Assembly (NCBI RefSeq): GCF_014357575.1
Contig: NZ_JACONW010000001.1
Span: forward strand, 57,804-121,803
DNA from: Pseudomonas folii
Lineage (GTDB): Bacteria > Pseudomonadota > Gammaproteobacteria > Pseudomonadales > Pseudomonadaceae
Direction: 5' to 3'
DNA length: 64,000 nt
Part shown: positions 1 to 9,233 of the stretch, one piece after another
How positions within the stretch are numbered: position 1 is the first letter of the stretch
Layout of the letters: the number at the start of each line of letters is the position of its first letter
Notes under the pieces: model-generated
Told to the model about the DNA's origin: nothing
The model's input: only the letters and a program-made list of their open reading frames with translations
Databases searched by the model: none
Program-made: the position numbers and the translations under genes

Positions 1-1
1 C

Positions 2-1129
2 GCGATGATTGTGGTGCTGTCCGTGATGAATGGTTTTCAGCGGGAAATGAGCTCGCGCATTCTCGGCATGGTGCCCCATGCAGTGATCGCGGGCGTCAAG
101 CCGCTGGATAACTGGAAGCCGGTTGCCGACGCTTCGCTGAAAAATCCGCAAGTCACGGCCGCTGTGCCATTCACCGAAATGGACGGGATGCTCTCCTACA
201 AGGGCGCGATGCAGCCGATTCAGATCAGTGGCGTCGATCCGGCGCTGGAGCACGAGGTGTCGATCGTCACCCGGCACATCGTGCAAGGCAAACTGGAAGA
301 TCTCAAGGCAGGCGAGTTTGGTGTCGTGTTGGGCGAGTTGAGCGCTCGTCGCTTTCGTTTGAATGTCGGCGACAAGCTGACCCTGATTGTGCCGGAAGTC
401 AGCAACGCACCGGGCGGTATTACGCCACGCCTGCAACGTCTGACGGTGGTCGGTATTTTCAAGGTGGGTGCCGAGCTTGACGGCTCCATGGCTTTGATCA
501 ACGTCGCAGACGCTGCGCAGATAAAGCGTTGGCAGCCTGATCAGGTGCAAGGCGTGCGTCTGGCCCTGAAGGATCTTTACAAGGCGCCTGAAGTCTCGAA
601 AGCGATTGCCGGAGGCCTGGGAGCAGATTATCGCGCCGATGACTGGACCCACACCCAGGGCAGTCTGTTCAGCGCGATGAAGATGGAGAAGACCATGATC
701 GGCTTGTTGTTGCTGATGATCGTCGCCGTCGCGGCATTCAACATCATTGCCACCCTGATCATGGTGGTAAACGACAAGGGTGCAGACATTGCGATCCTGC
801 GTACCATCGGCGCGACCCCTAGACAGATCATGACCATCTTCATGGTCCAGGGGACGGTCATCGGTATCGTCGGGACGATCATTGGTGGTGTGCTTGGGAT
901 CATTGCTGCTATCAACGTCAGCAGCCTTGTGGGTTGGATAGAGCGGGTCAGTGGTCAGCACATCTTCAGCTCTGATGTGTACTTCATCAGCAATCTGCCT
1001 TCCGAGCTGCAAGCGGGCGATGTGGTGCTGATCTGCAGCGCAGGCTTTATCCTGAGCTTCCTGGCAACGCTTTACCCAGCCTGGCGCGCGGCGCAGATTC
1101 AGCCAGCGCATGCATTGCGGTATGAGTGA
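2..1129 (+). CDS. Lipoprotein-releasing ABC transporter permease (LolC/LolE family), 5' end cut off
   Basis: Inner-membrane permease of the LolCDE complex, which moves mature lipoproteins out of the inner membrane onto LolA. The reading frame is open through the window edge, so roughly the first 40 residues, including the first membrane helix, are missing. What remains is the periplasmic domain (about residues 20-225), then three hydrophobic segments at about 235-265, 280-310 and 340-365, ending in the family's usual YPAWRAA-type C-terminus. In pseudomonads the operon order is lolC-lolD-lolE, so a permease followed by unrelated genes is more likely lolE. I cannot tell C from E without the upstream genes. 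The family is secure; the subunit is not. Confidence 0.9.
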   Translation, partial: AMIVVLSVMNGFQREMSSRILGMVPHAVIAGVKPLDNWKPVADASLKNPQVTAAVPFTEMDGMLSYKGAMQPIQISGVDPALEHEVSIVTRHIVQGKLEDLKAGEFGVVLGELSARRFRLNVGDKLTLIVPEVSNAPGGITPRLQRLTVVGIFKVGAELDGSMALINVADAAQIKRWQPDQVQGVRLALKDLYKAPEVSKAIAGGLGADYRADDWTHTQGSLFSAMKMEKTMIGLLLLMIVAVAAFNIIATLIMVVNDKGADIAILRTIGATPRQIMTIFMVQGTVIGIVGTIIGGVLGIIAAINVSSLVGWIERVSGQHIFSSDVYFISNLPSELQAGDVVLICSAGFILSFLATLYPAWRAAQIQPAHALRYE

Positions 1130-1139
1130 TTGATGGTCT

Positions 1140-1168
1140 GGGCCTGACTTGATCTGTTCGTCAGGCCC
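1140..1168 (+). terminator. Inverted repeat after the lol permease
   Basis: Perfect 9-bp arms (gggcctgac / gtcaggccc) with an 11-base loop lie 11 bases after the permease stop codon. There is no clear run of T, so it may be a weak terminator or an mRNA 3'-end stabiliser. Confidence 0.45.
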
Positions 1169-1222
1169 GGTAATTCATTGCATTAACTTCAGCCATTGTT
1201 CGTCGCCACTCTGGAGAACACC

Positions 1223-1735
1223 ATGCCCTCTATTGCCCGCTTCACACTGATTGCTGCGCTGCTGACACTCAGCCAGCCATTGCTCGCTTCGCCAGCTCCA
1301 GTCCTCACGTTCGGACATGCTGCGCCTGCCGCCCAGGCTTCGCGCACTATCGAACTGGTATTGGGGGATATGTATTTCGACCCTAAAGCGGTGCAGGTAA
1401 AGGCGGGTGAGACGGTGCGCTTCGTGCTGATCAACAAAGGCCAGTTGCTGCATGAGTTCAACCTGGGGGATGCGGCGATGCACGCCAGCCATCAACAGGA
1501 AATGATCAAGATGCAACAGAGCGGCATGCTGACGCCGACCGGCATGGCGCATCACGACATGGGCCATGGCTCCATGGAAATGAAGCACGATGATCCGAAC
1601 AGTGTGCTGGTAGAGCCGGGCAAAACCACCGAACTGACGTGGACCTTTGCCAAGGCCAGCAATCTGGAGTTCGCCTGCAATCTGCCTGGGCACTATCAGG
1701 CCGGTATGGTCGGCAAACTGACAATTACCGACTAG
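1223..1735 (+). CDS. Periplasmic cupredoxin-domain copper protein
   Basis: 170-residue exported protein: signal peptide of about 22 residues ending LLASPAPV, then a plastocyanin/azurin-like beta-sandwich. Type 1 copper ligands can be assigned as His in LLHEFNL and Cys, His and Met in the C-terminal ACNLPGHYQAGM. Between them is a His/Met-rich insert (HASHQQEM, MAHHDMGHGSMEM) like those that bind copper in copper-resistance proteins. ATG 1223 is chosen because GGAG lies just upstream; an ATG at 1196 would put polar residues before the signal peptide. Copper binding or electron transfer in the periplasm is inferred. The precise partner is unknown. Confidence 0.85.
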   Translation: MPSIARFTLIAALLTLSQPLLASPAPVLTFGHAAPAAQASRTIELVLGDMYFDPKAVQVKAGETVRFVLINKGQLLHEFNLGDAAMHASHQQEMIKMQQSGMLTPTGMAHHDMGHGSMEMKHDDPNSVLVEPGKTTELTWTFAKASNLEFACNLPGHYQAGMVGKLTITD

Positions 1736-1808
1736 CCGCTGAAAGCTCGGCGCAAACCCTATAAACTTGGCGCTTATTCCGTCAGCTTTATGTGATTCAG
1801 GTACTTTC

Positions 1809-2639
1809 ATGCACCCCGCAGCCGAACATTCGCCGCTAGGCAAGTCCAGCGAATACATCGCCACTTACACGCCGTCTCTGTTGTTCCCGATCCCGCGTGC
1901 CGCCAAATGGGCCGAGTTGGGTCTGACTGCCGAGACGTTACCGTATCAAGGTGTGGACTTCTGGAATTGCTACGAGCTGTCCTGGCTGCTGCCATCCGGC
2001 AAGCCGGTGGTGGCCATCGCCGAGTTCAGCATTCCGGCTGATTCACCGAATATCATCGAGTCGAAGTCATTCAAGCTGTACCTCAACTCGCTTAATCAGA
2101 CGGCGTTTGCTGATCGCGCCGAACTGACCGCGACGCTGGTCAAAGACCTGTCGGCGGCGGCGGGTAAGCCAGTAGGTGTGCGTATCCGCACTCTGGCGGA
2201 TATTGAAGGCGAAGGCGTGGCGACGATGCCAGGCCTGTGTATCGACGAGCTTGATGTGAGCATCAATAGCTACGACCGACCGCAGCCAGAACTGCTGCGT
2301 TGCGATGATTCCCGTGTTGTCGAACAAAGCCTCCACAGCCACTTGCTCAAGTCCAATTGCCCGGTGACCAGTCAGCCGGACTGGGGCAGCGTAGCAGTGG
2401 AGTACCGCGGCGCCGAGCTGGAACCCGCGAGCCTGCTGGCGTACATCGTCAGTTTCCGCCAGCATTCGGATTTCCATGAGCAATGTGTAGAGCGGATATT
2501 TCTCGATCTGCAGCGCTTGCTCAAGCCGGAGAAATTGACCGTCTATGCGCGTTACGTGCGTCGTGGCGGGCTGGATATCAATCCGTATCGCAGCACTGAG
2601 TCGATCAGCCCGGATAATCGTAGACTGGCCCGGCAGTAG
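1809..2639 (+). CDS. queF: NADPH-dependent 7-cyano-7-deazaguanine reductase
   Basis: QueF reduces preQ0 to preQ1 in the cytosol during synthesis of the tRNA-modified base queuosine. The 276 residues match the long, two-domain (E. coli type) form. The family motif [11 protein letters not shown] is at about 84-94, and the catalytic Cys184 and Asp191 lie in [13 protein letters not shown] (E. coli Cys190/Asp197). ATG 1809 gives the usual family N-terminus; an upstream in-frame ATG at 1767 would add 14 unconserved residues. A strong terminator follows at once, so it ends its transcript. Confidence 0.97.
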   Translation: MHPAAEHSPLGKSSEYIATYTPSLLFPIPRAAKWAELGLTAETLPYQGVDFWNCYELSWLLPSGKPVVAIAEFSIPADSPNIIESKSFKLYLNSLNQTAFADRAELTATLVKDLSAAAGKPVGVRIRTLADIEGEGVATMPGLCIDELDVSINSYDRPQPELLRCDDSRVVEQSLHSHLLKSNCPVTSQPDWGSVAVEYRGAELEPASLLAYIVSFRQHSDFHEQCVERIFLDLQRLLKPEKLTVYARYVRRGGLDINPYRSTESISPDNRRLARQ

Positions 2640-2644
2640 GCAAC

Positions 2645-2675
2645 AAAAAGCCCGTCATTGACGGGCTTTTTGCTA
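2645..2675 (+). terminator. Rho-independent terminator of queF
   Basis: Arms aaaaagcccgt / acgggcttttt with a 5-base loop. The A-run and T-run on the two sides make it able to work in both directions, which suits the converging gene at 2,713. Confidence 0.88.
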
Positions 2676-2712
2676 CTTGGCGGCAGGCGGCTAGGTTTGA
2701 CGTCTTACGACA

Positions 2713-2976
2713 TCAGATACCGATATTGCCCAGGGTAACGACGATATTACGCAAAGTGCCTGCGATACCTGGGTGTTCAAGCTCGAAGCGCTCTACGGCA
2801 AGATTAACGCCATCGGCCAGGCTCGGGTCCTGAGTGGCGGACTCCAGTTCGATCTGTGACTGAATCTGCTGCGCCAGTGTTTCCAGGTCGGCGCGCTCCT
2901 CTGGGTTGAGCGGCGGGTTCTGCTCCAGTTGCTCGCGCAGGGTATTGAGTTGTTCTTGCAGTTCGCGGGCAGGCAT
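2713..2976 (-). CDS. DUF4404 family small protein
   Basis: 87 residues, acidic and mostly helical: an N-terminal heptad-like stretch (LQEQLNTLREQLEQNPPL), then an ELEHPGIAGTLRNIVVTLGNIGI-type C-terminus that marks DUF4404, a family common in gammaproteobacteria and without known function. The ATG is preceded by AAGGAG at good distance. No membrane segment or signal peptide. It is transcribed towards queF from its own promoter region near 3,000. Confidence 0.85.
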   Translation of the reverse strand: MPARELQEQLNTLREQLEQNPPLNPEERADLETLAQQIQSQIELESATQDPSLADGVNLAVERFELEHPGIAGTLRNIVVTLGNIGI

Positions 2977-3171
2977 GACGTGCTCCTTCTTTGATAAGTC
3001 TGTCCCATGGACCCCGGCCCGGGGCCAAAGGTTCTTAATGGGTATGTGACAAGACTAATCTACTCTGGTGCGGGTTGCCTTCAAATCGCGCGTCCAATCC
3101 TGATGCCCTCGTGGCCAAAGCCGGTCCTGCGACTCTGCGTGCGGGGTGCACCCGAAAATTTCATGCCAGGG

Positions 3172-3819
3172 TCAGGGCTTCTCGCCCTTGGTCCGGCGCA
3201 GCGCGATATCTGCCAGACAGGACTCCAGTTCGCCCAGATGATCAATCGCCGAATGCACGCCCAGGGCGTAAAGCTGCAACGTCGCCTGGCCCCGGCGGTA
3301 TTCGCGCTCTGCATCGGTCAGGGCATGCCATTGCGAAGGAGACAGGCCGCACAGTGAACCGCACGATGCGAGGCCTACTGTCCACAGTCCGGCATTCAGA
3401 CCGGCCTGCAGCAAGCGTGGCTCGCCGCTGACGAGGACACAGCCATCCAGTTGACTGACGTTCAGCTCCATAAGCGCCTGCCAGCAAGCATGAGGGGCGG
3501 GCCACTGTGCCTGGGCGGCAGGGGTGGCACGAATCAGATGGCTCAATGGTTGAGCCAGCGTATGTGTAAGGTCGCTGGGCAATTCGTCCAGCCACGCACA
3601 AGGCACCGCCTGCTGGTGCAGCCTCTGTAATGCTTTCAAGGCGCCAGGCGTGGGCAGCGAGTGTTCATCACTCAGCCCGGACGCATTACGCGCTTGGGCG
3701 CCAAAGTCCACCAGGCAGCCACTGAGACCAAAAAGAACGGCGGTAAAAGCGGGCAGGGGAGCTGTCACAGGCGCGAGCATGGCGATATCTCTGAAATAAC
3801 GCTGAACGCTACGGGTCAT
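3172..3819 (-). CDS. HAD-like protein with degenerate active site
   Basis: 215 residues. The sequence AVLFGLSGCLVDFG aligns with HAD motif I (normally DxDGT/DWAGT, as in phosphonoacetaldehyde hydrolase), but both aspartates are replaced: the nucleophile position is Gly and the second is Ser. A later HAD-like segment, LDGCVLVSGEPRLLQAGLNAG, is recognisable. Family membership is inferred from that pattern and from the usual presence of a HAD-family gene next to mlaA in pseudomonads. It probably cannot hydrolyse phosphate esters in the normal way and may be a binding or regulatory relic. No clear ribosome site precedes 3819, and ATG 3780 is an alternative start. Confidence 0.7.
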   Translation of the reverse strand: MTRSVQRYFRDIAMLAPVTAPLPAFTAVLFGLSGCLVDFGAQARNASGLSDEHSLPTPGALKALQRLHQQAVPCAWLDELPSDLTHTLAQPLSHLIRATPAAQAQWPAPHACWQALMELNVSQLDGCVLVSGEPRLLQAGLNAGLWTVGLASCGSLCGLSPSQWHALTDAEREYRRGQATLQLYALGVHSAIDHLGELESCLADIALRRTKGEKP

Positions 3820-3989
3820 TTGTGACAGTAAGATGAATGTCCGGTGATGGTGTTTACAGGTGTTTCACCGGTCTTACAGACTTGAATCACCAAGGTGCTG
3901 CCTAATTCCTGTCATATGGCCTTATACTCCTCGCCTTGACGTGTGGGGGCGTAGCGCCCGCTTCATTACTTATACCAGGAGTTTCAGCT

Positions 3990-4691
3990 ATGCCCGTGAC
4001 CGGTGCAGGTGTGTTCAATCGTCTTGCTCAGCTTTGTGTTTGTGCCGGTATGGCGCTGGTGCCAGTGGTCGCGCAGGCCGCTGAAGAAGATCCGTGGGAA
4101 AGCGTCAACCGGCTCACTTTCCGCTTCAATGACACCATTGATACCTATGCGCTCAAGCCTATCGCTCAGGGCTATCAATTCATTGCTCCACAATTCGTTG
4201 AAGACGGCGTGCATAATTTCTTCAACAACATCGGTGATGTCGGAAACCTCGCCAACAACGTGCTGCAGGCTAAACCGGCGGCAGCGGGTGTTGATACTGC
4301 ACGCCTGATCTTTAACACCACCTTCGGCCTGCTGGGCTTCATTGATGTCGGCACCAAGATGGGCCTGCAGCGCAGTGACGAAGACTTCGGTCAGACGCTG
4401 GGTTACTGGGGCGTACAAAGCGGTCCGTACGTAGTGCTGCCATTGTTTGGTCCGAGCACTGTGCGTGACGCTGTCGCCAAGTACCCGGACACCTACACCT
4501 CGCCGTACCGCTACATTGATCACGTGCCCACCCGTAACACTGCGCTGGGCATAAACCTGGTGGATACTCGCGCCAGCCTGCTGTCGGCCGAGCGGCTGAT
4601 CAATGGCGACAAGTACATCTTCATCCGAAACGCGTATCTGCAGAACCGTGAATTCCGCGTCAAGGATGGTCAGGTGGTTGACGATTTCTGA
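3990..4691 (+). CDS. mlaA: MlaA/VacJ family outer-membrane lipid asymmetry protein
   Basis: 233-residue member of the family that removes misplaced phospholipids from the outer leaflet of the outer membrane and passes them to MlaC. Family hallmarks are present: DPWESVNRLTFRFND after the signal peptide, NFFNNIGDVGNLANN, FGQTLGYWGVQSGPYVVLPLFGPS, and YRYIDHVPTRNTALG. The signal peptide ends VVAQA-AEE and looks like a signal peptidase I site; the cysteines at 14 and 16 do not form a clean lipobox, so this form may not be lipidated. ATG 3990 follows AGGAG. It is a single gene closed by a strong terminator. Confidence 0.94.
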   Translation: MPVTGAGVFNRLAQLCVCAGMALVPVVAQAAEEDPWESVNRLTFRFNDTIDTYALKPIAQGYQFIAPQFVEDGVHNFFNNIGDVGNLANNVLQAKPAAAGVDTARLIFNTTFGLLGFIDVGTKMGLQRSDEDFGQTLGYWGVQSGPYVVLPLFGPSTVRDAVAKYPDTYTSPYRYIDHVPTRNTALGINLVDTRASLLSAERLINGDKYIFIRNAYLQNREFRVKDGQVVDDF

Positions 4692-4711
4692 TCGCAATCC
4701 GCTGAATGTAT

Positions 4712-4742
4712 AAAGGCGACCTGTGGTCGCCTTTATTTTTTA
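4712..4742 (+). terminator. Rho-independent terminator of mlaA
   Basis: Perfect 10-bp stem aaaggcgacc / ggtcgccttt with a 3-base loop, followed by attttttt. It also separates mlaA from the converging PilZ gene. Confidence 0.92.
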
Positions 4743-4769
4743 CCATTTGTGAACCAGTTCCGCCGGATC

Positions 4770-5069
4770 TCAGTTCATCTTGATGATGGTCAGGCCCAGT
4801 TTTTGTCCGCCATCGGCTTCGTCAGTGACCCATACAACCTCTGTTTCTGCCTCAAGGCCTGTGAGGGCTACATGGTCAGAATCGATTTTCACGCTCAGTT
4901 TTTCGCCAACCTTGAAGGTTCTGGGTGCTTGTACCTGCATCCCGGAGCTCGATAAATCAATGCATACAGCCGGGATGATCTGACCGGCGTAGATCAAGCT
5001 GATGTCAGCCTCCACGCGCATCCGGATGAAGTCTCGTTTCTCCTCGTAGCTTCGATCATTTAGACTCAT
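4770..5069 (-). CDS. PilZ-domain protein, probable cyclic-di-GMP receptor
   Basis: 99 residues, almost entirely a PilZ domain. The two ligand motifs are visible: the arginine cluster KRDFIRMR near residue 11 (RxxxR) and DLSSSGMQ (D/NxSxxG) near 39. Proteins of this shape bind cyclic-di-GMP and act on motility or exopolysaccharide targets; the target here is unknown. Start 5069 is preceded by AAGGA; the frame continues upstream but without a ribosome site. It is divergent from rssB with a 264-base spacer. Confidence 0.9.
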   Translation of the reverse strand: MSLNDRSYEEKRDFIRMRVEADISLIYAGQIIPAVCIDLSSSGMQVQAPRTFKVGEKLSVKIDSDHVALTGLEAETEVVWVTDEADGGQKLGLTIIKMN

Positions 5070-5333
5070 GTCCAGTCCTTCATTTCCATTGCTGAATTCA
5101 GGGTTCTTATAACTCTGAGCGATTTGCCGTGTAAAGACGCAATGTCGGCACCGGCGCGTGCTTGAAACGCCCGTCGGATGGGAGTACCGTCTGCGCCTTG
5201 AAGGGCACCTCTGAAACGCCACTGACGGGATCATAAGTCCGGTCGTGCGGTCAGAGTGGCTAGAAGCGAATCCAGTACGCAGACCCGTGAACCGGGGTGC
5301 CTACGCCAACCTTATCTGGCGCCGTTTGCCCAC

Positions 5334-6518
5334 ATGCAGAAAACCAGTGCCACGCTGCTGATAATCGATGACGACGAAGTAGTGCGAGCGAGCCTTGCCG
5401 CCTATTTGGAAGACAGTGGCTTCAGCGTCCTGCAAGCGAATAATGGCTTGGAGGGCATACAGATATTCGAACAGGACAAGCCTGATCTGGTGATCTGCGA
5501 TTTGCGCATGCCGCAAATGGGCGGGCTTGAGCTGATTCGTCAGGTGACGGCCATCGCGCCGGAAACGCCTGTGATCGTGGTGTCGGGTGCTGGCGTCATG
5601 AATGACGCTGTCGAGGCGCTCCGTCTGGGGGCTGCCGATTACCTCATCAAGCCTCTGGAAGATCTGGCCGTGCTGGAGCACTCAGTGCGTCGTGCGCTTG
5701 ATCGTGCGCGTCTGCTGCAGGAAAACCAGCAATATCGCAAGAAGCTGGAAACGGCAAACCGTGAGCTGGAAGCCAGCCTGCATCTGCTTCAGGAAGACCA
5801 GGATGCCGGTCGCCAGGTGCAGATGAACATGCTGCCAATCAGCCCGTGGTCGATCGATCAGTTCAATTTCGCTCATGAGATCATCCCCTCGCTCTACCTG
5901 TCGGGTGATTTCGTTGATTACTTCCGCGTTGACGAGCGCCGGGTGGCGTTCTATCTCGCAGATGTCTCCGGTCATGGTGCTTCGTCCGCGTTCATCACCG
6001 TGTTGCTCAAGTTCATGACCACGCGGTTGCTGTTCGAATCCAAGCGCGGTGGTACGCTACCGGAATTCAAGCCTTCTGATGTTCTTGGCCATATCAACCG
6101 CGGTCTGATCAGTTGCAAGCTGGGCAAGCATGTAACGATGGTCGGCGGTGTGATTGACGAGGAGTCGGGGCAACTGACGTACGCAGTCGGCGGTCATCTG
6201 CCGTTGCCTGTGCTGTATACACCGGGTGAAGCACGCTATCTGGAAGGTCGTGGTTTGCCGGTAGGGCTTTTCAACGAAGCCACCTATCAGGATCATGTGA
6301 TCGACTTGCCCGAGTCGTTTAGTCTGACCCTGTTGTCTGATGGCATTCTGGACCTGCTTCCCGGTGATACACTCAAAGAGAAAGAAGCCGCGTTACCTGA
6401 ACTGGTAAAGGCGGCGGGCGGCAGCCTGGATGGCTTGCGCCAGACTTTTGGATTGGCCACGCTAGGGGAGATGCCGGATGATATCGCCTTGTTAGTGTTG
6501 AGCAGGAACCTTGAATGA
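5334..6518 (+). CDS. rssB: Response regulator with PP2C-type (SpoIIE-like) serine phosphatase domain, RssB-type
   Basis: 394-residue cytosolic protein: a CheY-like receiver (residues 8-120) with acceptor Asp56 in VICDLRMP, a coiled-coil linker (about 130-170), and a SpoIIE/PP2C phosphatase domain containing SGDFVDYF and ADVSGHGASSAF metal-binding motifs. By family logic, phosphorylation of the receiver switches the phosphatase, whose substrate is the STAS protein encoded next (rssC). ATG 5334 gives the length usual in Pseudomonas; a GTG 78 bases upstream is possible but unconserved. The stop overlaps the rssC start (ATGA), so the two are translationally coupled. The sigma factor output is not shown by the sequence. 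Confidence 0.92.
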   Translation: MQKTSATLLIIDDDEVVRASLAAYLEDSGFSVLQANNGLEGIQIFEQDKPDLVICDLRMPQMGGLELIRQVTAIAPETPVIVVSGAGVMNDAVEALRLGAADYLIKPLEDLAVLEHSVRRALDRARLLQENQQYRKKLETANRELEASLHLLQEDQDAGRQVQMNMLPISPWSIDQFNFAHEIIPSLYLSGDFVDYFRVDERRVAFYLADVSGHGASSAFITVLLKFMTTRLLFESKRGGTLPEFKPSDVLGHINRGLISCKLGKHVTMVGGVIDEESGQLTYAVGGHLPLPVLYTPGEARYLEGRGLPVGLFNEATYQDHVIDLPESFSLTLLSDGILDLLPGDTLKEKEAALPELVKAAGGSLDGLRQTFGLATLGEMPDDIALLVLSRNLE

Positions 6519-6997
6519 GTACCGGTAGAATCCAGTTCGCCGAGCAGGAAGGCACGTTTGTCCTCAAGTTTGTTGGGGAAGTGCGTCTGACGTTATGTTC
6601 GGCTTTGGATGCGACGATTGAGCGGATCTTCACTGCGCTGAATTTTTCAACGGTAGTGATTGATCTGACCGAAACCCGCAGCATAGACAGCACCACACTT
6701 GGCTTGCTGGCCAAGCTGTCTATCCTGTCGCGTCAAAAAGTAGGGTTGTTGCCAACGCTGGTCACCACCCATGAAGACATTACCCGGCTTTTACAGTCGA
6801 TGGGTTTCGATCAGGTATTCAATATCGTTGACCGGCCGATCCCGTGCCCTGAGTGCCTGACGGACCTGCCGTCCCAGGACCAGTGCGAGGAAGTGGTCAA
6901 GGCCAAGGTGTTGGAGGCGCACAAGATACTCATGGGGCTCAATGACTCCAATCGCGAAGCCTTCCATGATCTGGTCAATGCCCTCGAGCGCCATTGA
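6515..6997 (+). CDS. rssC: STAS-domain anti-sigma factor antagonist
   Basis: 160 residues. The N-terminal 100 form a STAS domain with the phosphorylatable serine region LTETRSIDSTTLGLL near residue 53. The C-terminus adds two CxxC-like cysteines (RPIPCPECLTDL) and a helix, an extension seen in the pseudomonad group. It is the likely substrate of the RssB phosphatase; in this family dephosphorylation lets the protein bind an anti-sigma factor. The start overlaps rssB by 4 bases. Confidence 0.9.
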   Translation: MSTGRIQFAEQEGTFVLKFVGEVRLTLCSALDATIERIFTALNFSTVVIDLTETRSIDSTTLGLLAKLSILSRQKVGLLPTLVTTHEDITRLLQSMGFDQVFNIVDRPIPCPECLTDLPSQDQCEEVVKAKVLEAHKILMGLNDSNREAFHDLVNALERH

Positions 6998-7021
6998 TCA
7001 AAGGCTGAACGATACATAGCA

Positions 7022-7060
7022 AAAAGGGCGGCACCCGTGAGGATGCCGCCCTTTTGTTTT
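7022..7060 (+). terminator. Bidirectional terminator between rssC and tal
   Basis: Arms aaaagggcggca / tgccgccctttt with a 10-base loop and T-runs on both strands, placed between converging genes. Confidence 0.92.
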
Positions 7061-7072
7061 CTCGCGTTTAGA

Positions 7073-7999
7073 TCAGACCTTGGCGCTTAGCAACGCTTCC
7101 AGTTTTTCCTGATCGCGTGCGAACTGGCGAATGCCTTCCGCCAGTTTTTCGGTCGCCATTGCATCTTCGTTGGACGCCCAGCGGAACTGGCTTTCATTCA
7201 GCGTTACGCGTGGCTCGCCGCCATTGCCCGGTGCCAGTTTGCGTTCCAGCGTGCCAGTATCTTCTGCGAGCTTCTGCAGCAGATCCGGGCTGATGGTCAG
7301 GCGATCACAACCGGCCAATTGCTCGATCTGGCTCAGGTTACGGAAGCTGGCACCCATGACCACGGTTTTGTAGTCATTGGCCTTGTAGTAGTTATAGATG
7401 CGGGTTACAGACTTCACGCCCGGGTCTTCCGCGCCTACAAAGTCCTTGCCTTCAGCCTTCTTGTACCAGTCGTAGATACGACCTACGAACGGCGAAATCA
7501 GGAATACGCCAGCATCGGCACACGCCTGGGCCTGGGCGAAAGAAAACAGCAGCGTCAGGTTGCACTGGATGCCTTTCTTTTCCAGCACTTCGGCCGCGCG
7601 GATGCCTTCCCAGGTGGAAGCCAGCTTGATCAGGATGCGATCCTTGCTGACGCCGGCCGACTCGTACATGTCGATCAGGCGCTGGGCGCGCTCGATGCAG
7701 CCGTTGATGTCGAAGGAGAGGCGGGCATCGACTTCAGTCGAAACGCGGCCAGGAACGACTTTGAGGATTTCCTGGCAGATAGCGACGGCAAAACGATCAG
7801 ATGCCAGACCGATATCGCCATTGGCGCCGCTGAAGGCCGCCTTGAGGCGATCAGCATTGCTGTCGCTTGAACCGGCCTTTAGCAGCAGAGAAGGGTTAGT
7901 GGTCGCATCGACCGGCTTGAGCTTTTCGATGGCTGCGAAATCGCCGGTGTCGGCAACAACGGTGGTAAATGCTTTGAGTTGATCCAGCTTGGAAGTCAT
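7073..7999 (-). CDS. tal: Transaldolase
   Basis: 308-residue cytosolic enzyme of the non-oxidative pentose phosphate pathway. It transfers a dihydroxyacetone unit from sedoheptulose-7-phosphate to glyceraldehyde-3-phosphate. The Schiff-base lysine lies in [12 protein letters not shown], and other class I transaldolase motifs ([24 protein letters not shown]) are intact. ATG 7999 gives the normal family start; the frame stays open upstream to 8053. It lies downstream of dusA on the same strand with a 166-base gap. Confidence 0.96.
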   Translation of the reverse strand: MTSKLDQLKAFTTVVADTGDFAAIEKLKPVDATTNPSLLLKAGSSDSNADRLKAAFSGANGDIGLASDRFAVAICQEILKVVPGRVSTEVDARLSFDINGCIERAQRLIDMYESAGVSKDRILIKLASTWEGIRAAEVLEKKGIQCNLTLLFSFAQAQACADAGVFLISPFVGRIYDWYKKAEGKDFVGAEDPGVKSVTRIYNYYKANDYKTVVMGASFRNLSQIEQLAGCDRLTISPDLLQKLAEDTGTLERKLAPGNGGEPRVTLNESQFRWASNEDAMATEKLAEGIRQFARDQEKLEALLSAKV

Positions 8000-8165
8000 G
8001 AGCGTGCTCTGTCCTGTGCGGTTAGGTGACATTACCCGAGCGGTGCCGCCCACTCAAGGGCGCAAAGCATAACGCCGCGCCAGAACAGGGCGGCCTGTTG
8101 CCCGGGCGGGCGAAAACTCGATCCAGACTGGTTGGAGCGCGATCCGCCGTGCTTGTTCCCTGCTT

Positions 8166-9176
8166 TCAGCGACCTTCCAGCAGCCCGGCCGCCTGATCCA
8201 GTAGCGCCAGCGAATCCGGAGTCTTGTGGATGTCCACCGATAGCAGCTGCCTGAAGCGTCTTGCGCCGGGGAACCCCGTACCGAGGCCCAGCACATGGCG
8301 GGTGACATGATGCATGGAACCGCCGCTCTGAATGTGCGCGGCAATGTACGGGCGCATTGCTGCCAGCGCCTCAGCCCGGGAAATTACCGGTGCCTGACTG
8401 CCGAACAACTGCTGATCGACCTCGGCCAGTAAATACGGATTGTGATACGCCTCGCGGCCCAACATTACGCCGTCGAACACCTGCAAGTGTTCCTGGCATT
8501 GTTCGAGCGTCTTGATCCCGCCATTGAGGATGATTTCCAGATCGGGAAAATCACGCTTCAACTGCGCGGCAACGTCATAACGCAACGGCGGGATATCACG
8601 GTTTTCCTTGGGCGAAAGCCCCTCAAGAATCGCAATCCGCGCATGCACCGTAAAACTGGTGCAGCCCGCGTCGCGAACCGTACCGACGAACTCACACAAT
8701 TGCTCATAACTGTCGCGGCCATTGATCCCGATCCGATGCTTGACCGTCACCGGAATCGATACCGCATCACGCATCGCCTTGACGCAATCCGCCACCAACT
8801 GCGGATGCGCCATCAGGACTGCACCAATCATGTTGTTCTGCACCCGATCACTCGGGCAGCCCACATTCAGATTGACCTCGTCATAACCCACCGCCTCAGC
8901 CATCCGCGCACACGCCGCTAGATCCGCCGGAACACTGCCCCCCAACTGCAACGCCAGCGGATGCTCCGCCTCGTCGTGCTGGAGAAAGCGATGCGGTTCA
9001 GCGTTGAGCAGCGCACCGGTGGTGACCATTTCTGTGTAGAGCAGGGCGTTCTTTGAGAGGAGGCGCAGGAAGAAGCGGCAATGTCGGTCGGTCCAGTCCA
9101 TCATCGGCGCAACGGAAAACCGCCGAGATAGCGCAGGGCTTGGGTTTACTGGGCTGGAGTGGGTGTTTAGTACCAT
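8166..9176 (-). CDS. dusA: tRNA-dihydrouridine(20/20a) synthase; first codons supplied by the prophage
   Basis: 336-residue flavoenzyme that reduces U20/U20a in tRNA using NADPH. Motifs include APMMDWTDRHCR, the catalytic-cysteine segment NLNVGCPSDRVQ, and the FMN/RNA-binding VKHRIGING and LNGGIKT. The phage junction falls at about codons 21-29 (9,091-9,114), so everything upstream, including the ATG at 9176 and the promoter, belongs to the prophage. That segment encodes a different leader (starting MVLNTHSSP) that rejoins the conserved RRFSVAPMMDWTD. A TTG at 9185 is an alternative start. A TATAAA-like -10 about 20 bases upstream suggests a phage-borne promoter. The old host start is the fragment at 55,059-55,154. 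Confidence 0.96.
   Translation of the reverse strand: MVLNTHSSPVNPSPALSRRFSVAPMMDWTDRHCRFFLRLLSKNALLYTEMVTTGALLNAEPHRFLQHDEAEHPLALQLGGSVPADLAACARMAEAVGYDEVNLNVGCPSDRVQNNMIGAVLMAHPQLVADCVKAMRDAVSIPVTVKHRIGINGRDSYEQLCEFVGTVRDAGCTSFTVHARIAILEGLSPKENRDIPPLRYDVAAQLKRDFPDLEIILNGGIKTLEQCQEHLQVFDGVMLGREAYHNPYLLAEVDQQLFGSQAPVISRAEALAAMRPYIAAHIQSGGSMHHVTRHVLGLGTGFPGARRFRQLLSVDIHKTPDSLALLDQAAGLLEGR
9091..9114. other. attL: left attachment site inside dusA
   Basis: gtccagtccatcat is shared exactly with 55,069-55,082. Allowing two mismatches, the match continues through gcaacg (9,109-9,114). It encodes the conserved PMMDWT region of DusA, the known target of the DusA-type integrase family. Confidence 0.88.
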
Positions 9177-9233
9177 TTTGCTCAACGTATTTATAGCGTG
9201 TTTTTGGGCGTTTTCAGGCGTTTTTTCGATGGT

